From: Streptomyces sp. HM190
Lineage (GTDB): Bacteria; Actinomycetota; Actinomycetes; Streptomycetales; Streptomycetaceae
Direction: 5' to 3'
Assembly (NCBI RefSeq): GCF_009857135.1
Contig: NZ_CP047318.1
Coordinates: 7,006,001 to 7,070,000, forward strand
Length of the DNA: 64,000 nt
Shown: one piece after another, positions 52,363 through 60,905 of the stretch
Numbering within the stretch: position 1 is the first letter of the stretch
Layout of the letters: every line of letters starts with the position of its first letter
The notes under the pieces: generated by a model
Told to the model about the DNA's origin: nothing
The model's input: only the letters and a program-made list of their open reading frames with translations
The model's database searches: none
Program-made: the position numbers and the translations under genes

Positions 52363-54519
52363 GTGACCGGCACGAGTGGTCCGGCCACCGCCGCCGACGT
52401 CCTGGACGCGGCGTTCGCGGAGACCGTGCGGGGCATCGGGGCGTCCATCGGCGCGCTCTACCTGCTCACGCCGGACGAGGAACTGCTGCGCCTGCATCTG
52501 CTGTGCGGCGCGCCCGCCGAGTTCGCCGTCCCCTGGGCGCGCGTCCCGGTGGCCGCGCCGGCCCCCGTGGCCGTCGCCGCCCGCGAGGGCCGCCTGGTGT
52601 GGGTGGGCAGCCAGGAGGAGATGGCCCGCTCCTTCCCGCGCACCGCGATGGTCCTGCCCTATCCGCTGGCCCTGGCCGCCGCGCCGGTCATCGGCGCCCG
52701 GCGCTGGGGGACGCTGCTGCTGATGTGGCCGACCGGCCGCCCCCCGTACATGACGGCTCGCGAGCGGGGCCACATCGAGTCCCGGTGCAGACGTCTGGGC
52801 CTGCTGCTGGACGAGGCGGAGGAGCACGGCGGCGCGCCGGCGCCCGCCGCCCTCCCTCACGTCGTGCCCGCCGGGGCCGGCCGCCCCTCCAGCAGCGAGG
52901 AGATGGCCCTGGCGGACTTCGTGGAGCGCCTGCCCGGCGGCAGCTGCGCCCTGGACCTGGAGGGGCGGTTCACCTACGTCAGCCGGGGCGCCGGCGAACT
53001 GTTCGGCCGGGAGCCCGAACAGCTGCTGGGCACCCTGCCGTGGCACGCCCTGCGCTGGCTCGACGACCCCGTCCACGAGGACCACTACCGCGCCGCGGTG
53101 ATCACGCGGGAACCCCTGTCGTTCGCGGCGTGCCGACCGCCCGGCCAGTGGCTCGACATCCACCTCTACCCGGACGCCGGCGGCATCAGCGTCCGGGTCC
53201 TGCCCCGCGACAGCGCGCCCCCGCCCACGCCGCGGCCCTCCGGGGCCGCGAGCACCGCGACCCCGCCCCGCGCGGGCCGGCTGTACCAGCTCGCCCACCT
53301 GGCCGCCGCCCTCACCGAGGTCGTCGGCGTGCAGGACGTCGTCGACGTGGTCGCCGACCAGATCATGCCGGCCTTCGGCGCCCAGGGGCTGGTGCTGTCC
53401 TCCGCCGAGGCCGGGAAGCTGCGCATCACCGGCCACCGGGGCTATCCCCCCGAGGCCGTCGCCCGTCTCGACCGCCTGCCCCTGGACACCGCGTTCACCC
53501 CGGCCGGGCACGCCCTGAGCAGCGGGGTCCCCTCGTTCTACGGCACGCCCGAGGAGATGGAGCGCCGCTACCCCGGAGCGCCCGTCGCCAGCGGAAAACA
53601 GGCATGGGCCTTCCTGCCGCTGATCATCACCGGCCGCGTGGTCGGCATCTGCGTCCTGTCGTACGACAGCCCCCACGAGTTCCAGGCCGAGGAGCGGGCC
53701 GTGATGACGTCGCTCGCCGGGCTCATCGCCCAGGCCCTCGACCGCGCCCGCCTCCACGACACCAAACACGACCTCGCCCACGGCCTCCAGCAGGCGCTGC
53801 TCCCGCGCACCCTGCCCACGGTCACCGGACTGCGCATCGCCGCCCGCTATCTGCCCGCCACCCGCGGCATGGAGATCGGCGGGGACTTCTACGACCTGAT
53901 CCGGTTCGGCGACACCGCCGTCGCGGCCGTCATCGGCGACGTCCAGGGCCACAACGTCGCCGCCGCCGCGCTCATGGGGCAGGTGCGTACCGGCGTCTAC
54001 GCCCACGCCACCCTCGGCATACCCCCCGACGAGGTGCTCGCCCGTACCAACCGGCTCCTCACCAACCTCGGCCCCGACCTGTTCACCAGCTGCCTCTACG
54101 CCCACCTCGACCTCGGCGGCGGCCGGGTGACCCTCGCCAGCGCCGGACACCCGCCGCCCCTGCTGCGCCTGCCCGACGGCGACACCCGGCCCCTCACGGT
54201 CCCGCCCGGCCCCCTGCTGGGCATCGACCCCCACGCCGTCTACCCGGTGACGCAGATCCCGCTCACCCCGGGGACGACGCTCGCCTTCTACACCGACGGT
54301 CTCGTGGAGACACCCGGTGTCGACCTGGACGACAGCATCGCCCGCCTCGCACGGCACCTGGCGCGCGCCGACACCCGCGACCTGGACGTACTCATCGACG
54401 AGCTGGTCGAGAAGGCGGGGCCGGCCGGCCGGCGCACCGACGACATCGCGCTGCTCCTGCTGCACTACGAAGGCCACCACGAGGGCCACCGAGGGCGTCA
54501 CCACGGAAGCGGCGCTTGA
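52363..54519 (+). CDS. PP2C/SpoIIE-type protein phosphatase with GAF-PAS-GAF sensors
   Basis: The 718-residue phosphatase of serine/threonine phosphoproteins has a GAF-like domain (~20-150), a PAS domain (~185-285; GGSCALDLEGRFTYVSRGAG), a second GAF domain (~305-460; VVDVVADQIMPAFGAQGLVL) and a C-terminal SpoIIE domain. The SpoIIE domain shows EIGGDFYDLI, AVIGDVQGHNVAAAALMGQV, LASAGHPPPLL, FYTDGLVETPG and RTDDIALLLL with the metal Asp residues. Such proteins usually act on anti-anti-sigma factors. GTG 52363 follows GGAGGTG. No anti-sigma gene is adjacent. Two hairpins follow it. Confidence 0.9.
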   Translation: MTGTSGPATAADVLDAAFAETVRGIGASIGALYLLTPDEELLRLHLLCGAPAEFAVPWARVPVAAPAPVAVAAREGRLVWVGSQEEMARSFPRTAMVLPYPLALAAAPVIGARRWGTLLLMWPTGRPPYMTARERGHIESRCRRLGLLLDEAEEHGGAPAPAALPHVVPAGAGRPSSSEEMALADFVERLPGGSCALDLEGRFTYVSRGAGELFGREPEQLLGTLPWHALRWLDDPVHEDHYRAAVITREPLSFAACRPPGQWLDIHLYPDAGGISVRVLPRDSAPPPTPRPSGAASTATPPRAGRLYQLAHLAAALTEVVGVQDVVDVVADQIMPAFGAQGLVLSSAEAGKLRITGHRGYPPEAVARLDRLPLDTAFTPAGHALSSGVPSFYGTPEEMERRYPGAPVASGKQAWAFLPLIITGRVVGICVLSYDSPHEFQAEERAVMTSLAGLIAQALDRARLHDTKHDLAHGLQQALLPRTLPTVTGLRIAARYLPATRGMEIGGDFYDLIRFGDTAVAAVIGDVQGHNVAAAALMGQVRTGVYAHATLGIPPDEVLARTNRLLTNLGPDLFTSCLYAHLDLGGGRVTLASAGHPPPLLRLPDGDTRPLTVPPGPLLGIDPHAVYPVTQIPLTPGTTLAFYTDGLVETPGVDLDDSIARLARHLARADTRDLDVLIDELVEKAGPAGRRTDDIALLLLHYEGHHEGHRGRHHGSGA

Positions 54520-54542
54520 CCTCGCGCAACGCCTCGACAGCG

Positions 54543-54574
54543 TCCGACACCACAGGGAACCCTGCGGTGTCGGA
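54543..54574 (+). terminator. Hairpin terminator after the phosphatase
   Basis: TCCGACACCACAGGG pairs with CCTGCGGTGTCGGA across a 3-nt loop with a small mismatch. It lies 24 bp past the stop of the PP2C gene. Confidence 0.7.
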
Positions 54575-54609
54575 GAACCCGGTGCGCCCCGGGGGCCGGT
54601 GCCCCTGGG

Positions 54610-54636
54610 CGTCCCGGGCGCATGGCGCCCGGGACG
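54610..54636. terminator. Perfect 12-bp hairpin between convergent genes
   Basis: CGTCCCGGGCGC (54610-54621) and GCGCCCGGGACG (54625-54636) are exact complements around a 3-nt loop. It lies 23 bp from the stop of the minus-strand small membrane-type gene, which it probably terminates. Confidence 0.75.
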
Positions 54637-54658
54637 CGTGTGGAGGGAGCCCGCGCGC

Positions 54659-54940
54659 TCAGCCGGCCCTGTGCTCGCGCTGGTCACGCAGCTCGTGGAC
54701 GGTGGCGGTCAGGGTGCCGTCCTGCTGCTCGTAGTGCGACAGGGCGAGGCCCAGGCCGAAGAAGGTGGGCGCCCACTCGCCGACGAACAGGCCCCAGCGG
54801 TCCGCGCGGGCCAGCCCGGTGCCGCGCTCCATCTTCATGGAACCCGCCCAGGCGACGACGGTCAGGCCGATGGACGCCATGGCGGCCAGGTAGGCGTGCT
54901 CACTGCGGATGCCCATGTCGTGCATCTTCTTGACGACCAT
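54659..54940 (-). CDS. Hypothetical small protein with two hydrophobic segments (93 aa)
   Basis: ATG 54940 has GAGGAG 6 bp upstream. The 93-residue product contains two moderately hydrophobic stretches (AYLAAMASIGLTVVAWAGSM and WGLFVGEWAPTFFGLGLALS) and a polar C-terminus with HYEQQDGTLTATVHELRDQR. It looks like a small membrane protein of Streptomyces with no assigned role. It lies between the PP2C gene (convergent) and the S9 peptidase operon (same strand, ~115 bp upstream). Confidence 0.7.
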   Translation of the reverse strand: MVVKKMHDMGIRSEHAYLAAMASIGLTVVAWAGSMKMERGTGLARADRWGLFVGEWAPTFFGLGLALSHYEQQDGTLTATVHELRDQREHRAG

Positions 54941-55056
54941 GATCGACTCCTCGTGGGTGGTGGGGGATGTCCGCTCGGCGGGCGAGTGCCCGTGACCGGG
55001 CCACCCATGCGTCGATTAGTCGGAAATGCCCGTTGTTCGAGGTCGGTCGACGGTGG

Positions 55057-57402
55057 TCACTCCGCGACGAGGCGCTCGATCCAGTCGGCCGCGCTGCGGC
55101 GGAAGATCCGGCGACTGTCCGCGCGCAGGAAGTCGTGGCCCTCGTTGCGCAACAGCAGCAGCTCGGCCTCCAGGCCCCGCTCGCGGGCCGCGCGCACGAA
55201 CTGCTCGGACTCACCGAGCGGCACGTTCGTGTCGTGCTCGCCGTGGACGGCGAGGACCGGCACGCGCAGCGCGTCGATCCGCGTCATCGGCGACAGCGCC
55301 CGCAGCAGCTCCCGGTCGTGTTCCGGGTGACCGTACTTGTGCGCGGCCGACTCCGCGATCCACGGCTCGGTCCCCGCGTAGAACGTCGCGAAGTCCGACA
55401 TGCCGCACGCCGCGACCCCCGTGCGGAACAGCTCCGGGTGCCACACCAGCGAGGCCATCACCAGGTAGCCGCCGTACGAGCGGCCCATGACGGCCAGCCG
55501 CCGCGGATCGGCGAGCCCGGCCTGGACGACGTGGGCCGCGCAGTCGGCGACGTCCTCGATCGCGGCGAACCGGCCCGTGCCGAGGTCGGCGTCCACGAAC
55601 GACCGGCCGTGCCCGGAGGAGCCGCGCACGTCCGGCGCGAAGATGTCGAGGCCCCGGCCCGACAGCTCGTGGTACAGCGGGTTGAACACGGGCCGTTCCT
55701 GCTCCTCGGGCCCGCCGTGCAGATGGATCACACAGGGCGCCGGCTGCTCGGGCACCCGGCCCGGCGCCCGGTAGTACCAGCCGCTCAGCGGCAGCCCGTC
55801 CCGCGCGCGGGGCCGCAGCGGCACGGGACGCACGGGTGAACGACCCGGCGGTACGGCGTCCTCGTCGCGCGACGACCACGCGGTGCGCCGCGCGCCACCC
55901 TCGGAGAGCCACCACAGGCCGGGCCGCCGCTGCGACCCCGACAGCGCCAGCACCAGCTCCGGGCCCCCGCCGGCCCGCGCCATCCGGGTCACCACCTCGT
56001 GCGGCAGCGACACGGACCGCCGCACCCCCACGGCGGCGACGCCCGCGGCGGCCGAGACGGTGGTGACCTCCAGTTCGGAGGCCCCCCGCACGTTCCACGC
56101 CAGGGCCGCCGTGGACCCGTCGCGCCCGAACGTCAGCAGCTCCAGGCCGCACCCCTCGCGCTCCGCGGTGACGGTGATGCCCTGCTGCTCGCCGCCGGGC
56201 GCCAGCCGCACGGCGAACAGCGCGGCGAACTCGCGCGCCGCGTCGCTGCGCAGCCACAGCGTCGTCGCGTCGGGGGAGAACCGGCCGATCCACGGGTCAC
56301 CGTCCGCTACCCGCAGCGCGAACGTGGTCCGCAGGTCGGCGGTGCGTACGACGAGGGCCTCGCGGCGGCCGCGCGGACCCCGGCGCACCAGGGCGAGCCG
56401 GCCGTCCTGACTGAGGTCGCACACCCGCAGCGTGGCGGCGCCGCGTTCCACCGCCAGCAGCGCCGGTGCCGCCGCGCCCGTGGGGTCGACGAGGTAGGCG
56501 GCGAGACCGCCGGCCGCCGCGCCCTCCCGGCCGGTCCGCCGGTCGCGCTCGCGGGCGGTCCCGCCCTCGCGTTCCGCGAGACGGGCGTCCGGTCCCGCGT
56601 CGCCGTAGTACGGGCCGCCCAGCAGCACGGCCCGGCCGTCCCGCACGGCCCAGCCCGGTGGGCGGGCCTGCGTGTACGTGTGCGGGTCGGCGAGGCCCGG
56701 TTCCGGGCGGGCGGGCGACTCCTCCATGTCGACCCCGGCCGGCAGGAGCACCGGCTCGGCGACGGTGACGGCGACCGCCGACCCGTCGTGCTGCCAGCAG
56801 CCGAGGTACGCGGAGCTGCCGGGCTCGGCGCCGGCGAGGACGCGTCGGCCGGTGCCGTCGGGCCGTACGCACAACACTCGGGTGTGCTCCCCGCCGCCGG
56901 GGGCGGTGGTGTAGGCGATCCAGCGGCCGTCCGGCGACCAGGCCACCTCCTTGACCGGGTGGGGGTCGGAGTCCAGCAGATGGACCTCGTCCCCGTCGAC
57001 CGCGCCGGTCCACAGCTGCGGCACCCCGCCCCGGTCGCAGATGAACGCGACCTGACGGCCGCTGGGGTCCACGGAGGGGTACCAGCAGCCGTGGGACCGC
57101 AGCGGCTGCGGCGTGTCCCGTGTCCCGGCGGTCCCGGGCAGCGGCACCGGTACGGGAGCCGTCGACGCGGGGGGCGCGAGGCCGGCCGCCCCGGACCAGG
57201 TGGCCGCCGGGGCCACCGCGACCACCGCCGGGGGCGCGGTGCCGTGCTCCGGGGGCGGCCACGGCACCCCGTCGCCGGCGCCCGCGCCCGTGGGGACGCC
57301 GTCGGCAGGCGCCGCGGGAGGGTCCGACGGGGCTGCCACAACGGGGCGCGGGGCCCGGCCCCCTTGCGCCCCGGTCAGCTGATTCCGTGCGTTTGCAGCC
57401 AT
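55057..57402 (-). CDS. S9-family prolyl-oligopeptidase-type serine peptidase
   Basis: The 781-residue protein has a Pro/Ala-rich N-terminus (~100 residues), a beta-propeller region (HGCWYPSVDPSGRQVAFICD, VKEVAWSPDGRWIAYTT) and a C-terminal alpha/beta-hydrolase: VIHLHGGPEEQERPVFNPLY, nucleophile RRLAVMGRSYGGYLVMASLV, Asp in VLAVHGEHDTNVP and His in LRNEGHDFLR. ATG 57402 follows GGAGAT and lies 28 bp inside the end of the amidotransferase gene, so the two are coupled. In this operon it may process or turn over a small peptide product; that is inference. Confidence 0.88.
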   Translation of the reverse strand: MAANARNQLTGAQGGRAPRPVVAAPSDPPAAPADGVPTGAGAGDGVPWPPPEHGTAPPAVVAVAPAATWSGAAGLAPPASTAPVPVPLPGTAGTRDTPQPLRSHGCWYPSVDPSGRQVAFICDRGGVPQLWTGAVDGDEVHLLDSDPHPVKEVAWSPDGRWIAYTTAPGGGEHTRVLCVRPDGTGRRVLAGAEPGSSAYLGCWQHDGSAVAVTVAEPVLLPAGVDMEESPARPEPGLADPHTYTQARPPGWAVRDGRAVLLGGPYYGDAGPDARLAEREGGTARERDRRTGREGAAAGGLAAYLVDPTGAAAPALLAVERGAATLRVCDLSQDGRLALVRRGPRGRREALVVRTADLRTTFALRVADGDPWIGRFSPDATTLWLRSDAAREFAALFAVRLAPGGEQQGITVTAEREGCGLELLTFGRDGSTAALAWNVRGASELEVTTVSAAAGVAAVGVRRSVSLPHEVVTRMARAGGGPELVLALSGSQRRPGLWWLSEGGARRTAWSSRDEDAVPPGRSPVRPVPLRPRARDGLPLSGWYYRAPGRVPEQPAPCVIHLHGGPEEQERPVFNPLYHELSGRGLDIFAPDVRGSSGHGRSFVDADLGTGRFAAIEDVADCAAHVVQAGLADPRRLAVMGRSYGGYLVMASLVWHPELFRTGVAACGMSDFATFYAGTEPWIAESAAHKYGHPEHDRELLRALSPMTRIDALRVPVLAVHGEHDTNVPLGESEQFVRAARERGLEAELLLLRNEGHDFLRADSRRIFRRSAADWIERLVAE

Positions 57403-59159
57403 ATCTCCAGCAAAGCTACCTGCCACAGGGCGTTCGCCCCCCGCCTCGTGCGGTGCTCGTCCGGCGCCGACAGCAGCTTGGCCACGTACGCCTCCTCGAA
57501 AACCCCGCGCGACGTGGCCTCGGGAGCCGTCAGGGCCTCGGTCACCCGGTCGAGTACCGGACCTGCCATGTGCATGATGGCGGGGACCGGGAAGTAGCCC
57601 TTGGGCCGGTCGACGACCTCCGCGGGCAGGACCTTCCGGCCGGCGGCCTTGAGGACTCCCTTGCCCCCGTCGGCGAGCTTCAGCTCCGGCGGGCACAGGG
57701 CGGCCAGCTCCACGAGTTCGTGGTCTAGGAACGGCACCCTGGCCTCCAGCCCCCAGTCCATCGTCATGTTGTCGACCCGCTTGACCGGGTCGTCGACCAG
57801 CATCACCTCGGTGTCCAGCCGCAGCGCCGCGTCCAGCGCGGTCTCGGCGCCCGGACGCGCCATGTGCTCCCGCACGAAGCGGGCGGACACGTCGTGGCCG
57901 GGCATCATGTGCGGCCGGACGATCTCCGTGAGATCGCCGTGCGAGCGGTCGGAGTACGTCTCCACGTACGCCTCGTGGGCCCGCGCCCGGGGGGCCGCGG
58001 CCATGTCCGGGTACCAGTGGTAGCCGGCGAAGACCTCGTCGGCTCCCTGGCCGCTCTGGACGACCTTGACCTCCTTCGCCACCTGCTCGGACAGCAGGTG
58101 GAAGGCGACCACGTCATGGCTGATCATCGGCTCGCTCATCGCCTCGACCGCCGCGTCCAGCGCCGTCGACACCCGGTCCGAGGGCACCATCAGCTGGTGG
58201 TGGTCCGTGCCGAAGCGCCGGGCGACAAGATCGGAGTAGGGGAACTCGTCGCCGTCGACACCGCCCTCCGACTCGAACCCCACGCTGAACGTCGAGAGGT
58301 CCGTCTGCCCCTCGTCGGCGAGCAGCGCCACGATCAGACTGGAGTCGAGGCCGCCCGACAGCAGGACGCCCACGGGCACGTCGGCGACCATGCGACGGCG
58401 AACCGCCGTGCGCAGCGCGTCGAGCACCGTGTCACGCCAGTCGTCCGCGTCGAGCGCCGCGTGTTCCGGCGCGCGGCTGTACGACGGCTGCCAGTAGCGG
58501 ATGTCCCGCTCGCGGCCGTCGGGCTCCACGATCCGCACGGTGGCCGCGGGCAGCTTCCGCACCCCGCTCAGGACGGTGCGGGGCGCGGCCACCGTGGCGT
58601 GCCAGCTCATGTACTGGTGCAGCGCCACGGGGTCGAGGGAGGTGTCGACGCCGCCGCCCGCCAGCAGGGCGGGCAGCGAGGAGGCGAAGCGCAGCCGGCC
58701 CGGCGACCGGGCCAGGTACAGCGGCTTGATGCCGAGCCGGTCCCGGCCGAGCACGACCCGGCCGGTGTCCTGGTCGACGATGACGAAGGCGAACATGCCG
58801 TAGAAGTGGTCCACGCAGTCGGTGCCCCACTGCTGGTACGCCTTCAGCACGACCTCGGTGTCGGAGCCGGAGAAGAAGCGGTGGCCGAGTCCGCGGAGTT
58901 CCTCGCGCAGTTCCCGGTAGTTGTAGACGCAGCCGTTGAAGACACCGGTGATCCGGCCCGCGGAGTCGGCCATCGGCTGCGCCCCGCACTCGGACAGGTC
59001 GATGATCTTCAACCGCCGGTGGCCCAGGGCGACGGCGCCCTGCGACCAGACGCCCCTGCCGTCCGGTCCCCGTGCGGCCAGCCGGTCGGTCATGCGCTCC
59101 ACGGCCGCCAGGTCCGGCCGTCCGCCGTCGAAACGGATCTCCCCGCTGAGACCGCACAT
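57375..59159 (-). CDS. Asparagine-synthetase-type amidotransferase (N-acetylglutaminylglutamine amidotransferase-like)
   Basis: The 594-residue class II glutamine amidotransferase starts MCGLSGEIRFDGG, with Cys2 the glutaminase nucleophile. The ammonia-channel region includes FNGCVYNYRELREEL, and the synthetase domain has the PP-loop VPVGVLLSGGLDSSLIVALL and VVQSGQGADEVFAGYHWYPD. The overall pattern is that of the family annotated as N-acetylglutaminylglutamine amidotransferase (AsnO/NAGGN), but the usual Ngg acetyltransferase-ligase partner is absent. Its start codon overlaps the stop of a 34-codon gene (TGATG), and the S9 gene starts inside its end. Confidence 0.85.
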   Translation of the reverse strand: MCGLSGEIRFDGGRPDLAAVERMTDRLAARGPDGRGVWSQGAVALGHRRLKIIDLSECGAQPMADSAGRITGVFNGCVYNYRELREELRGLGHRFFSGSDTEVVLKAYQQWGTDCVDHFYGMFAFVIVDQDTGRVVLGRDRLGIKPLYLARSPGRLRFASSLPALLAGGGVDTSLDPVALHQYMSWHATVAAPRTVLSGVRKLPAATVRIVEPDGRERDIRYWQPSYSRAPEHAALDADDWRDTVLDALRTAVRRRMVADVPVGVLLSGGLDSSLIVALLADEGQTDLSTFSVGFESEGGVDGDEFPYSDLVARRFGTDHHQLMVPSDRVSTALDAAVEAMSEPMISHDVVAFHLLSEQVAKEVKVVQSGQGADEVFAGYHWYPDMAAAPRARAHEAYVETYSDRSHGDLTEIVRPHMMPGHDVSARFVREHMARPGAETALDAALRLDTEVMLVDDPVKRVDNMTMDWGLEARVPFLDHELVELAALCPPELKLADGGKGVLKAAGRKVLPAEVVDRPKGYFPVPAIMHMAGPVLDRVTEALTAPEATSRGVFEEAYVAKLLSAPDEHRTRRGANALWQVALLEIWLQTHGIS

Positions 59160-59263
59160 CAGGCCGCACCCCCCCGCGGAGTGACGCCGGTCGTGCCCGG
59201 CGACGCATGGGCGCCCAGCGGGCACCCCTCGGTCTGATCGTTGTCGGTCCTGCTGGTGGACAT
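59159..59263 (-). CDS. 34-residue peptide gene, candidate substrate or coupling peptide
   Basis: ATG 59263 has GGGGAG 7 bp upstream, one of the better ribosome sites in the window. The frame runs 34 codons to a TGA that overlaps the amidotransferase ATG by one base. The product has a Ser/Thr/Asp-rich N-terminus (MSTSRTDNDQ), a single Cys in EGCPLGAHASPG and a Gly/Thr/Pro-rich end closing in RGGAA; no hydrophobic segment. It lies between genes for a carboxylate-amine ligase and an amidotransferase with a peptidase downstream. That suits a precursor peptide; a translational-coupling leader is the simpler alternative. No homologue is recognised. Confidence 0.55.
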   Translation of the reverse strand: MSTSRTDNDQTEGCPLGAHASPGTTGVTPRGGAA

Positions 59264-59382
59264 GTCGAACTCCCCTTGGTCGCGGGCGGCACCGGCGCCG
59301 TGGAGCGGACCACGACCGCTCTGGGGGGCGCCCCCGTCCCGGGGCGCGGACCGGTGACCGTCCTTCCGCATGACTGCGAGGT

Positions 59383-60570
59383 TCAGCCCCCGATGGCTTC
59401 CACGGGTCCGGGCGCCACGGGCGCCCGGACCGGCGCACCGGCTGCCGCGACGGGCCGTCGCGCCGGGGCGGGCGCGGGGCCCCGGCCGCGGTCGCCGCGG
59501 GTCTCGGCGACGATCGTCTCCACCGCGGCGCGCAGGCCGTGGACCTCGGCGATCCGGCGCAGCCGGTGGGCGGCGTCGCCCCGGGCGAGGGCCTCCGTCA
59601 TGAGCAGGCGCACCGTGTCCCAGTCGCCGCAGGCCTCCAGGGCGGGGCGCAGCCGCCGGACCATGCCGCGCAGGACGACGGGCGCGGGCGCGGCCAGCCG
59701 GGTCTCCGGATCGACCAGGGGGCCCTTCAGCCCCGTCCTGGCCGCCCGCCACACCGCCGCCCGGAGCCACTCGTGCCGGCCGTCACAGACCGGGTCCCGC
59801 CGTTCCAGGCGGAGCCGCGCGTCCTCGACGAGGGCACGGAACAGCCCGGCGACGAGCACGACCGTCTCGGGGCTCGGACAGGCGTCGCAGATCCGCAGTT
59901 CGAGGGTCCGCTGGTGGTCGGACGGTCGCAGGTCGAAATAGACCATGCCCGGGTCGCTGATCATTCCGCCGCGGATCAGGTCCGCGACGGCGGCGTCGTA
60001 CTCGGCGGCCGAGGCGAAGCAGCCGACCGGCCCGGCGGTGGGCCAGCGCTGCCACAGCATGGTGCGCCAGCTGGCGTACCCGGTGTCGGCGCCCAGCCAG
60101 AACGGTGAGCTGGCGGAGAGCGCCAGCAGTGGGGGCAGCCAGGGCGAGACGGCGCACATGACCCGGACGGCCGTGTCGCGGTCGGGTATGTCCACGTGGA
60201 CCTGGGCGCTGCACACGAGGTGCTCGTCGGAGACCCGCCGGTACTCCTCGGCCATGGTCCGGTACCGCGGGTCCGCCGTGGCGTCGCCCGGCGTCAGCCG
60301 CGCGAACGGCACGGTCCCGGCGGCGGCGACGGCCAGCCCGAGCGGGGAGGCCGCCGCGTCCAGCTCTCGCCGGGCCCCCGCCAGGTCGGTGCGCAGGGCC
60401 TCCAGCGAGGTGTGCACGGGGCTGTTCCACTCGACGGCCGACCGCTGGAGCTCCGGCTTGAAGCCCGGTCCGCGCAGACGGCCGAGGACCGCGTCTGCGC
60501 CCGGGACGAGTCTGCCGCTCTCCAGGTCCAGCACATGGAACTCTTCCTCAACGCCTACCCGAACGGTCAC
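59383..60570 (-). CDS. YbdK-type carboxylate-amine ligase (glutamate-cysteine-ligase 2 family)
   Basis: The 395-residue GCS2-family ligase starts VRVGVEEEFHVLDLESGRLV. It has ELQRSAVEWNSPVHTSLEAL, SAQVHVDIPDRDTAVRVM, LALSASSPFWLGADTGYASW and FDLRPSDHQRTLELRICDAC, the ATP/Mg and substrate signatures of YbdK-like enzymes that join an amine to a gamma- or alpha-carboxylate. The C-terminal ~45 residues are Ala/Pro-rich. GTG 60570 follows GGGAGAGATC. It is the first gene of the ligase-peptide-amidotransferase-peptidase unit. Its acceptor could be a free amino acid or the nearby peptide. Confidence 0.87.
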   Translation of the reverse strand: MTVRVGVEEEFHVLDLESGRLVPGADAVLGRLRGPGFKPELQRSAVEWNSPVHTSLEALRTDLAGARRELDAAASPLGLAVAAAGTVPFARLTPGDATADPRYRTMAEEYRRVSDEHLVCSAQVHVDIPDRDTAVRVMCAVSPWLPPLLALSASSPFWLGADTGYASWRTMLWQRWPTAGPVGCFASAAEYDAAVADLIRGGMISDPGMVYFDLRPSDHQRTLELRICDACPSPETVVLVAGLFRALVEDARLRLERRDPVCDGRHEWLRAAVWRAARTGLKGPLVDPETRLAAPAPVVLRGMVRRLRPALEACGDWDTVRLLMTEALARGDAAHRLRRIAEVHGLRAAVETIVAETRGDRGRGPAPAPARRPVAAAGAPVRAPVAPGPVEAIGG

Positions 60571-60905
60571 GATCTCTCCCTCTTCCGTTCCGGAGATCGC
60601 CCGCCGGGCAGGAGACCCGCGGCGACCGTTGCGCCGAGCGAGTTCCCGGCAAAAGCACAAATAAGCCTCACGATATTGCGCTTGTGTGGTGCATGAGTCT
60701 CACATGAGCGGGTACCGGCTGGGCTTCCCCCGGTGCCGGGGCTCTCCGCGGTGCCGTGCCTCTGACGACGCGGGGCCGAGCGGTCGGGGCCCGGCCGGGT
60801 CGGCGGAAGAGGGGCGCCGCCGGCGGACGGGCGGCGGCGCGCGCTTCGCGAACGCGGCGCGAAGGGGGTGGGGAGCGCCGGGTCGCGCGAGGGGTGGCCC
60901 GGCCG
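60571..60905. other. Gene-free gap upstream of the ligase operon
   Basis: About 335 bp between the ligase start and the stop of the beta-propeller gene, both on the minus strand. The part at 60645-60705 is AT-richer (ATAAGCCTCACGATATTGC) and probably holds the ligase promoter. No convincing -35/-10 pair or gene is assigned. The 60720-60900 part is very GC-rich. Confidence 0.45.

Noticed and set aside
59159..59263. Lasso-peptide locus (AsnB-like enzyme plus small peptide)
   Set aside because: No transglutaminase-like B protein or RRE partner is present, the amidotransferase matches the N-acetylglutaminylglutamine type rather than lasso cyclases, and the neighbours (YbdK, S9) differ from lasso loci.
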